From NCBI GenBank assembly GCA_020433785.1, contig JAGRCC010000887.1, positions 1 to 5,108 on the forward strand: a DNA stretch of 5,108 nucleotides. Reading direction: 5' to 3'. The notes under the pieces were generated by a model. The model searched no databases, was not told the origin of the DNA, and was given only the letters and a program-made list of their open reading frames with translations. The position numbers and the translations under genes are program-made. The DNA comes from Anaerolineae bacterium. GTDB taxonomy: Bacteria > Chloroflexota > Anaerolineae > 4572-78 > J111. Below, piece after piece: positions 1-5,108 of this stretch; positions within the stretch are counted from its first letter, which is position 1, and every line of letters starts with the position of its first letter.

Positions 1-79
1 GCAAAACTCGTCGGCCCTCGATCGACGTCCTGATCAGTCGCCGCAAAACTCGTCGGTCCTTGATCGATGCCCTGATCGG
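1..79. repeat. Two diverged tandem copies of a 37-base unit (42-base period)
   Basis: Bases 1-37 and 43-79 align without gaps and share 32 of 37 positions, both beginning GCAAAACTCGTCGG. The five differences (unit positions 15, 19, 26, 28 and 36) are all transitions. The five bases between the copies are TCGCC once the repeat boundary is set at 37. The array may extend upstream beyond the window. All three forward frames show the differences spread over codon positions without third-position bias, so the repeat does not look like conserved coding sequence. The 5-base gap is far too short for a CRISPR spacer. Function unknown; a dispersed intergenic repeat or a degenerate tandem array is the simplest reading. 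Confidence 0.75.
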
Positions 80-109
80 GTCTTATTTGGCACTTGTCTT
101 CGCTTCGAG

Positions 110-138
110 TTTCCCCTTCATACCGTATGCACTATAAT
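110..138 (+). promoter_or_regulatory. Candidate sigma-70-type promoter for the histidine kinase gene
   Basis: An exact consensus -10 hexamer TATAAT lies at 133-138, in a locally AT-rich stretch between the upstream repeat and the kinase start. With a 17-base spacer the -35 position falls on TTTCCC (110-115), a poor match to TTGACA, so the promoter would depend on its -10 box or on an activator. TG at 128-129 is two bases too far upstream to form a proper extended -10. A second, weaker -10-like hexamer TATAAC lies at 162-167. Transcription would start near 145, giving a leader of about 45 bases. This call is based on hexamer matching only. Confidence 0.45.
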
Positions 139-145
139 TACCCTC

Positions 146-156
146 TGATTTAATCA
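146..156. promoter_or_regulatory. Small dyad at the predicted kinase transcription start
   Basis: TGATT and AATCA form a perfect 5-bp inverted repeat around a single T at 146-156, beginning eight bases after the TATAAT hexamer. The position, over the expected transcription start, would suit a repressor or autoregulator half-site pair. The arms are short and lie in AT-rich sequence where such dyads arise by chance, so this is a weak candidate operator with no identified binding protein. Confidence 0.2.
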
Positions 157-191
157 AAGCTTATAACCTTTGACGACACCTCGAAAGCCAT

Positions 192-3100
192 ATGACCGAC
201 ACGCAACAAATCCGCCAATTGGAACGCCAATTAGCCGACTACGACGACGTTTCTGAGGCGGCCATCACCCCCAAAATCAATACCCTGAATGACCTGGCCT
301 GGGCCTTGAGCGATATTGACATGCAGCGGGCCCGATCCCTCAGCGAAACGGCTTACACCCTATCCCAGGCCAACGGCAACGGGGCCGAACCCTACCGAAA
401 GGGCATGGCCTACAGCCTGCGGACTCAGGGCTACCTCAACCAACGGCTGGGCGACTATCCGCTGGGTTTGACCCAACTGTTTAAGGCCCAAGAGCTGTGC
501 GAGGCACTGAACCTCGACGAGGCGCTGACCGATGTCTACGATGGTATCGCCGGTATCTATTACAAAATCGGCAACTTCCCCGACTCGCTCAACTACATCT
601 ATAAGCAGCTTGAAGCGGCCCAGCGTGTCGACGACAGCCGGCTGATCGCCAATGCTTACAACAACCTGGCCAACATCTATTTTGAAACGGGCGACTATGA
701 TCGCGCCATCGAGACTCTGCAACACAATTTAGTCCGGGCTGCTGAAACCGACTTCAAGCGCATCGAGTGCCTGTCTTACCTCAATCTGGGCGAGACCTAT
801 CTGCTGGCGGGTAATGATGAAGCGGCTCTGGAGAATGGCCGGCGCGGCTTGCAGGTGAGCCAAGCTGCCGGCTTTGAAATGTTCGAAGCCTATGCCTTTG
901 ATATCATCGGCAAGGCCTACCTCAAGCTGGACGAGACCGACCAGGCGATAACCCATTTTGAACAGGCTTTGGCTCTATCCAGAGCGATCAAATCGGACGT
1001 GACGGAGGCGCTGTTTTTACTGAACTTGGGGCAGGCCTATTGTAATAAGCAGCAGTTTGCGGCGGCTCTGAAATACGGCCGCGAAGGCATCAAAACCGCC
1101 GAAAAGATCGAGGCCAAAAGCGAGTTGGTTAAGGGCCATCTGCTGCTTTCGGAGATTTATGAGCAGCAGGGTGATTTCGCTCAGGCGCTCCATCATTTTA
1201 AGCAGTACCAGACCTTCAAAGAGATGGTCCTGGGCGAAAAGGCCGACCAGCGACTCAAGGTGCTGCAAATCGCCTACGACACCGAAACCGCCAAAAAAGA
1301 GGCTGAAATCAATCGATTGCATAGCGCGGAACTGGAACGGGAAATTGCGGAACGTCGGCGCCGGGAAACCCAGTTGCGCCTATTAGAGTCGGTGGTGGCC
1401 AACACCAACGATGCGATCCTGATTATTGCCGCTAATTCCGATGAGGTGCCAGCCAACAGCATCATTTATGCCAACCAGGCCTTAACGGCATTAACCGGTT
1501 ACACCCGACAGGAACTCATTGGTCAGCCTCCCGGCATTTTTCGAGGGGCTACGAATACCGCCATCCTACAACAAATTCAAGACGCCATCAAGTACCACCA
1601 ACGGATCAGAACAGAGGTGATTAGTTATAGCAAAGCCGGCACTGAACTGTGGGTTGAGCTTGACTTCATCCCGGTGAAGGACGAATCGGAACACGCCTCT
1701 CACTGGGTGGCCGTGGGCCGCGATATTACCAAACGTAAGCACATCGAGCAAGCCCTGCAACTGGGCCAAGAACGCTACCATTTGGCCACCCAGGCCGCCG
1801 CGGTGGGGGTGTGGGATTGGAACCTGCAAACCGGCGAATTTTATCTGGACCCGGTCATTAAAGCCATTCTGGGCTACACCAATGAGGAGATTCCCAACGA
1901 TCTCAATATCTGGGCCGGGTACATTCACCCCGATGACCATGAGGGAGTAATGGCAGCAGCTCAGGCTCATATCGACGGCCTGACGCCCGACTATGCCTAC
2001 GAACACCGCATGCTGCATAAAGACGGCTCGGTGCGGTGGGTGTATGTGCATGGTAAGCTCATTCACGATGAGCAAGGCCGGGCCATACGGATGGTGGGGA
2101 CCGATGCCGACATAACCGGGCGTAAGGCCGCGGAAGCGCAGGTGCAGCGCCAGCTTGACTATGTGCGGGCGCTGTCGGCATTTTCACAAACGCTGTTGTC
2201 GCCCGCCGACAACGAGGCCGAGCGCCGCCGCTTGCTAAGTGTGGCCTTCCAGCATCTTGTTAAGCCGACGCAGGCCACGACCATCATGATGCACCGCAAT
2301 GTTGACGATGCGGATTTAGGTCTCTATGGCCGGCTGGTGGCAATGGCGGCCGACTTGTCTAGGGCAACAGACGGAACAACCCAAGCCATCCTGACCGAGT
2401 TTCGAGCGCTGCTAAAACAACAACTACCGGCCCTGGCCACCCGGCCTGATGATTTTATGGCCTCTATCTTTCCCTGGTCTATTGTGCCGGCTGAAATGAT
2501 CGACCAACTGGCCGCCGGCGCCTGGGTGGGCGGCCCGATTACCGAGATGTATGCCAATGCGGCTGTCTTTCGAGATTTCCTGCTTTACCAGCATAACCTG
2601 CAGTTGCTGCTCATCTTCCCCATTCATATTGACGGCCAGTGGTGGGGAACCGTCAGCATGACCGAGGGGAGGCCTGAGCCGGCCGGGGCCAAAACCGAGC
2701 CAATGCCCCTTGACGCCGGAGAGCAGCGTATCTGGACCGAGGACGAAATCTTGCTGCTGCGCACCGCCGCCGAAATGCTTAGTAGTACCTTGCAGCGTTG
2801 GCAGGCTGAAGATCAGTTACGTCAGATAAATGAGCGGCTGGAACAGCAGGTAAAAATACGTACCGCGGCGCTGAGCGAAACCGTGGAACTGTTGCAGCAA
2901 GAAATTCAACAGCGACAACAAGCCCAAGCGGAAACCGAGCGGGTGCTGGCCTCGCTGGAACAGCGCGTGGCCGCCCGCACCGAAGAACTGGCCACCTTTT
3001 TTGACCTGACCGTGCTGGCCGGCCAGGCAGCGCATCTTAATGACGTATTTGACCAGGCGCTGAGTCGGATTGTTGAAGTCACCCACAGTCGGGCCATCTG

Positions 3101-4100
3101 TATCCATTTATTTGAACCGGATCAGCCCGGCCTGCAACTGGCGGCGCAGCAAAATCTACCGGCTGAGGTTCGACCCCGGCTGCAGAGCGTTGAATTGTCG
3201 GGCCATTTCCACCACTGGCTGCAACACCCCAACGACCCCTTGATGACCACTACTCTGTCTAACATGACCCTACTGCCCTCAACCTTCCGCCTGCCGGCGT
3301 GTCAAACCTACCTGGGCGCTCAGATCAGGAGCGGCAACCGGATTGCCGGGCTGTTAAGCTGTTACCGCTTTACCGGCCGGGGCTTTGGTCTGGATGAAAT
3401 TGCCCTGATCACGGCCATCGCCGAGCAGATGGGCATGATGCTGGAAACCCACCGTCTGCGCCAAAATGCCGAAGCGATGGCGGTCTTGCAAGAACGGCAG
3501 CGGCTGGCCCGCGACCTGCACGACTCGGTCACCCAATCGCTCTACAGCCTGTCGCTGTTTAGCCGGGCCGGGCGCGAGGCCGCCGAAGACGGCGACATCG
3601 ACCGCCTGAATCACAGCTTGCGTGAGTTGGAACACAACACCCTGCACGCCCTGCGGGAAATGCGCCTGCTGCTGTACGAACTCCGCCCGGCCGACCTGGA
3701 GCAAGAGGGCCTCATCCAGGCGGTTAAGCTGCGGTTGAACACGGTCGAGCGCCGCGTTGGCTTACGGCTCGATGTCCAGTTGGATGAGTTGCCGGTGTTG
3801 TCGCCCCGGTGTGAAGTGGAGTTGTACCACGTCATTGTGGAAGCCATGAATAATGTGGTCAAACATGCGGCGGCCACCAGCCTGACCCTGCATTTAACCT
3901 CGGCCGACCGGCAGCTGCACTTGCAAATTATTGACGATGGCCAAGGGTTTGACCCTGCGCAACCTAAGGGGGGCATGGGGCTAAATAACATCCGGGAGCG
4001 GATCGCCCGGCTCAACGGCCAGCTCTCCCTTGTGAGCGAGCCGGGTAACGGGACACGGTTAGAAGCCGTTATCCCGCTGCCCACGGTCGAGAAAACGTAG
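192..4100 (+). CDS. Soluble TPR-PAS-PAS-GAF-GAF sensor histidine kinase (HisKA_3 type)
   Basis: Cytoplasmic two-component sensor kinase that should autophosphorylate and pass phosphate to the regulator encoded just downstream. Domains by residue: TPR solenoid (~30-345); charged coiled-coil linker (~345-396); PAS (~397-515, ending WVAVGRDITKRK); PAS_3-like PAS (~528-646, with GVWDWNL, HPDD and DGSVRWVYV); GAF (~656-872, with DGQWWGTVS at 815-823 and WTEDEI at 848-853); coiled coil (~873-935) holding two LEQxVxxRT segments; second GAF (~938-1085); HisKA_3 (~1100-1170) with RDLHDSVTQ and phosphoacceptor His1110; HATPase_c (~1200-1297) with N-box E1217/N1221, G1 box DDGQGFD (1248-1254) and G2 box GGMGLNNIRER (1260-1270). 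No signal peptide or membrane helix is visible. ATG192 is the first usable start after the in-frame TGA at 171-173; its Shine-Dalgarno is weak (GAAAG, 183-187). All catalytic motifs are intact. Family assignment is firm; the signal is unknown and no close named homologue is claimed. Confidence 0.97.
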   Translation: MTDTQQIRQLERQLADYDDVSEAAITPKINTLNDLAWALSDIDMQRARSLSETAYTLSQANGNGAEPYRKGMAYSLRTQGYLNQRLGDYPLGLTQLFKAQELCEALNLDEALTDVYDGIAGIYYKIGNFPDSLNYIYKQLEAAQRVDDSRLIANAYNNLANIYFETGDYDRAIETLQHNLVRAAETDFKRIECLSYLNLGETYLLAGNDEAALENGRRGLQVSQAAGFEMFEAYAFDIIGKAYLKLDETDQAITHFEQALALSRAIKSDVTEALFLLNLGQAYCNKQQFAAALKYGREGIKTAEKIEAKSELVKGHLLLSEIYEQQGDFAQALHHFKQYQTFKEMVLGEKADQRLKVLQIAYDTETAKKEAEINRLHSAELEREIAERRRRETQLRLLESVVANTNDAILIIAANSDEVPANSIIYANQALTALTGYTRQELIGQPPGIFRGATNTAILQQIQDAIKYHQRIRTEVISYSKAGTELWVELDFIPVKDESEHASHWVAVGRDITKRKHIEQALQLGQERYHLATQAAAVGVWDWNLQTGEFYLDPVIKAILGYTNEEIPNDLNIWAGYIHPDDHEGVMAAAQAHIDGLTPDYAYEHRMLHKDGSVRWVYVHGKLIHDEQGRAIRMVGTDADITGRKAAEAQVQRQLDYVRALSAFSQTLLSPADNEAERRRLLSVAFQHLVKPTQATTIMMHRNVDDADLGLYGRLVAMAADLSRATDGTTQAILTEFRALLKQQLPALATRPDDFMASIFPWSIVPAEMIDQLAAGAWVGGPITEMYANAAVFRDFLLYQHNLQLLLIFPIHIDGQWWGTVSMTEGRPEPAGAKTEPMPLDAGEQRIWTEDEILLLRTAAEMLSSTLQRWQAEDQLRQINERLEQQVKIRTAALSETVELLQQEIQQRQQAQAETERVLASLEQRVAARTEELATFFDLTVLAGQAAHLNDVFDQALSRIVEVTHSRAICIHLFEPDQPGLQLAAQQNLPAEVRPRLQSVELSGHFHHWLQHPNDPLMTTTLSNMTLLPSTFRLPACQTYLGAQIRSGNRIAGLLSCYRFTGRGFGLDEIALITAIAEQMGMMLETHRLRQNAEAMAVLQERQRLARDLHDSVTQSLYSLSLFSRAGREAAEDGDIDRLNHSLRELEHNTLHALREMRLLLYELRPADLEQEGLIQAVKLRLNTVERRVGLRLDVQLDELPVLSPRCEVELYHVIVEAMNNVVKHAAATSLTLHLTSADRQLHLQIIDDGQGFDPAQPKGGMGLNNIRERIARLNGQLSLVSEPGNGTRLEAVIPLPTVEKT

Positions 4101-4109
4101 GGTAAGGTT

Positions 4110-4137
4110 TGTAGGACAAACTTAAGTTTGTCCTACA
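4110..4137. repeat. Perfect 28-base palindrome between kinase and regulator genes
   Basis: The left arm TGTAGGACAAACTT (4110-4123) is followed with no spacer by its exact reverse complement (4124-4137). In RNA it would fold as a long stem closed by a UUAA loop, and 4108-4109 could add two more pairs (U-A and G-U) with 4138-4139. It begins 10 bases after the kinase stop codon and ends two bases before the regulator's Shine-Dalgarno. No T-run follows on either strand, so it is not a standard intrinsic terminator. Possible roles are mRNA processing or stability between the two messages, control of regulator translation, a dimeric-protein binding site, or simply a dispersed REP- or MITE-like palindrome inserted here. 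The sequence does not decide between these. Confidence 0.9.
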
Positions 4138-4138
4138 G

Positions 4139-4144
4139 AGAGGA
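4139..4144 (+). promoter_or_regulatory. Shine-Dalgarno of the response regulator
   Basis: AGAGGA lies eight bases upstream of ATG4153 and is clearly stronger than the kinase's own ribosome site, which supports this start and suggests the regulator is translated more efficiently than the kinase. It lies immediately 3' of the 28-base palindrome; an extended hairpin would touch only its first base, so the core GAGGA should stay accessible. Confidence 0.8.
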
Positions 4145-4152
4145 AACATAAA

Positions 4153-4794
4153 ATGTCCGATTTAATCCGCATACTCATCGCCGATGATCATTTTGTGGTC
4201 AGACAAGGCCTGTCGACGCTGCTGGTACCTCGTAACGGGATGGAGGTGGTGGGCGAAGCCGCCAACGGCCGGGAGGCAGTCGATTTGGCCCGGACCCTGC
4301 GGCCGGATGTCATTTTAATGGATATGATGATGCCCGAAATGGACGGGCCGCAAGCCATTGCGCTGATCAAAGCGGAAAATCCCCAGGTGCGCATTGTGGT
4401 CTTAACCAGCTTTGGGGAAAACAAGCAGGTGGTGGCGGCCATCACGGCCGGCGCGATGGGCTACCTGCTCAAAGACTCCTCGCCCGATGATCTATTTCAC
4501 GCCATCCGCAGCGTTTATGAAGGTAAGATGGCCCTGCCCCAGGAGCTGCTCATGACCCTGATGCAGATGCAGACCCAGCCGACCTCGCCCGCCGGCCTGG
4601 ATCAACTGACCGACCGGGAAACCGAGGTCCTCAAACGGGTCGCTCAAGGTTTAACGAACCGGGAAATCGGCGAGAAGTTAGCCATTAGCACCACCACGGT
4701 GCGCACCCACGTTAGCAGCTTGCTCAGCAAACTGGGGTTTGCCAACCGCACCCAACTGGCCCTGTTTGCCGCCGAGAATGGCTTGGACGGTTGA
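4153..4794 (+). CDS. NarL/FixJ-family response regulator (receiver + LuxR-type HTH)
   Basis: DNA-binding response regulator, predicted output partner of the upstream HisKA_3 kinase. The receiver domain (~4-120) has the acidic pair Asp11/Asp12, phosphoacceptor Asp57 in ILMDMMMPEMDG, the switch Thr85 and the conserved Lys107 in YLLKD. A Met/Gln-rich linker (~132-148) leads to the LuxR-type HTH (~149-211), with LTDRETEVLKRVAQG, the helix TNREIGEKLAIS and the recognition helix in TTTVRTHVSSLLSKLG (180-195). At 213 aa it is a normal length for the family. ATG4153 follows a good Shine-Dalgarno and starts directly before the first receiver strand (LIRILIADDH). The 52-base gap and shared orientation suggest co-transcription with the kinase. 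All phosphorylation residues are present. Target genes cannot be inferred: recognition helices of this family do not give a readable site, and no neighbouring effector gene is in the window. Confidence 0.98.
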   Translation: MSDLIRILIADDHFVVRQGLSTLLVPRNGMEVVGEAANGREAVDLARTLRPDVILMDMMMPEMDGPQAIALIKAENPQVRIVVLTSFGENKQVVAAITAGAMGYLLKDSSPDDLFHAIRSVYEGKMALPQELLMTLMQMQTQPTSPAGLDQLTDRETEVLKRVAQGLTNREIGEKLAISTTTVRTHVSSLLSKLGFANRTQLALFAAENGLDG

Positions 4795-4814
4795 CAGGAT
4801 TAGTGGCTACGCCA

Positions 4815-4880
4815 GGGAGTAGGGAGTAGGGATTAAGGGGTCAAAATCGATTACTTCCTACTCCATACTCCCTACTTCCC
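4815..4880. repeat. Inverted repeat built from GGGAGTA-type heptamers
   Basis: The left arm has three tandem heptamers: GGGAGTA (4815-4821), GGGAGTA (4822-4828) and GGGATTA (4829-4835). The right arm has four units that are the same motif on the other strand: TACTTCC (4852-4858), TACTCCA (4859-4865), TACTCCC (4866-4872) and TACTTCC (4873-4879). Pairing 4815-4832 with 4862-4880 gives 17 Watson-Crick pairs with one bulged T and one mismatch, enclosing about 29 bases. It starts 20 bases after the regulator stop, so the hairpin could protect the 3' end or promote termination. No T-run follows it directly; the nearest is TTTTTT at 4905-4910. The heptamer build suggests a dispersed intergenic repeat. 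Confidence 0.85.
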
Positions 4881-4970
4881 ACGTGGTTAGAACTGAAACA
4901 TGGATTTTTTACTATTTCCTGAGGATGGTAGCAACTTGGGTTACGATAGGTTTTTCTGACCAAGCTTATT

Positions 4971-4986
4971 CGTCAATCGTCAATCG
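4971..4986. repeat. Duplicated CGTCAAT heptamer
   Basis: CGTCAATCGTCAATCG contains two exact CGTCAAT units plus the first two bases of a third. It is a second, unrelated 7-base tandem repeat within 100 bases of the GGGAGTA heptamers. It may be slippage or the remnant of a longer array. No function is visible. Confidence 0.6.
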
Positions 4987-5032
4987 AAATTTGGTCTCTG
5001 GTAATTTGCGCCACCCGTATGCCCCAGATCGG

Positions 5033-5053
5033 GAACAATTTGGCAAATTGTTC
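5033..5053. repeat. Perfect 9-bp hairpin with a GGC loop
   Basis: GAACAATTT (5033-5041) and AAATTGTTC (5045-5053) are exact reverse complements separated by GGC, with one further possible G-U pair (5032/5054). There is no T-run after it on the + strand, so it is not a good intrinsic terminator. It lies about 36 bases before a possible ATG at 5089 and could be an operator or leader hairpin for a gene beyond the window, but nothing else supports that. Confidence 0.55.
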
Positions 5054-5108
5054 TACACTGTGCGCAGAATCATCCAAATTCCGGCTAAATGAACCGTTCG
5101 ACTCACTC

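Larger units (their letters stand above)
4795..5108. other. Gene-poor, AT-richer region downstream of the regulator
   Basis: These 314 bases follow the regulator's stop and are visibly richer in A and T than the two genes, especially after 4886. They hold an inverted heptamer repeat, a CGTCAAT duplication and a 9-bp hairpin, annotated separately. The longest forward frame (4883-5092, or from ATG4925) encodes at most 69 residues, has no usable ribosome site (GAGG abuts ATG4925 with no spacing), matches no family I recognise and runs through the repeats, so I do not call it a gene. ATG5089 near the right edge opens a frame to the window end, but it has no Shine-Dalgarno and is too short to judge. 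No tRNA or rRNA signal was seen. Confidence 0.6.

Noticed and set aside
1..79. CRISPR array fragment
   Set aside because: Only two diverged copies with a 5-base gap; real spacers are about 30 bases and repeats are near identical.
1566..2075. Long reverse-strand frame inside the kinase gene (and similar ones elsewhere in it)
   Set aside because: It lies antisense to the well-conserved PAS domains, its product resembles no family, and open antisense frames are common in GC-rich coding DNA.
3611..4084. Reverse-strand 157-residue frame opposite the HATPase_c region
   Set aside because: The forward frame carries intact N, G1 and G2 boxes; the antisense product is Ser/Arg-rich with no domain, typical of a shadow frame.
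4110..4137. Rho-independent terminator after the kinase
   Set aside because: The stem is strong, but it is followed by GAGAGGAAAC on the + strand and by no T-run on the - strand, so the U-tract of an intrinsic terminator is missing.
4883..5092. 69-codon forward reading frame (GTG4883, or ATG4925)
   Set aside because: It has no properly spaced ribosome site, no recognisable family and no domain, and it runs through the CGTCAAT repeat and the GAACAATTT hairpin. It looks like a chance open frame in intergenic DNA.
5089..5108. Start of a further gene at ATG5089
   Set aside because: Only six codons are visible, with no Shine-Dalgarno upstream, so it cannot be supported from this window.

Overview
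The window holds one two-gene signalling locus on the + strand. A very large soluble sensor histidine kinase (192-4100, 1302 aa) is followed 52 bases later by a NarL/FixJ-family response regulator (4153-4794, 213 aa). Both genes look intact. The kinase has the HisKA_3 dimerisation and phosphotransfer type that normally pairs with LuxR-type HTH regulators, so sequence family and gene order both support a cognate pair. No third gene can be supported.

Organism: the moderately high-GC coding sequence, the long membrane-free kinase stacking TPR, PAS and GAF modules, and the short intergenic palindromes and heptamer repeats would suit a Chloroflexota-like (Anaerolineae-type) or other environmental bacterium with many multidomain kinases. 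This is an inference from style; no taxonomic marker is present.

Layout: 1-79 carries two diverged copies of a 37-base unit at a 42-base period. Bases 80-191 contain an exact TATAAT hexamer and a small dyad next to the expected transcription start, a plausible promoter for the kinase. The kinase reads, from the N-terminus: TPR solenoid with an exact 40-residue period, coiled-coil linker, PAS, PAS, GAF, coiled coil, GAF, HisKA_3, HATPase_c. The gap between the genes is mostly a perfect 28-base palindrome directly upstream of the regulator's Shine-Dalgarno sequence. Bases 4795-5108 contain no convincing gene and are AT-richer, with a heptamer-based inverted repeat, a duplicated CGTCAAT heptamer and a 9-bp hairpin.

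How it probably works: a cytoplasmic signal or protein partner is sensed by the TPR, PAS and GAF modules. The kinase autophosphorylates at His1110 and passes phosphate to Asp57 of the regulator, which then binds DNA through its LuxR-type HTH. The signal and target genes cannot be read from this window. I found no clearly new biological system. The most notable items are the palindrome between the genes, the regular TPR array and the opposed heptamer repeats.
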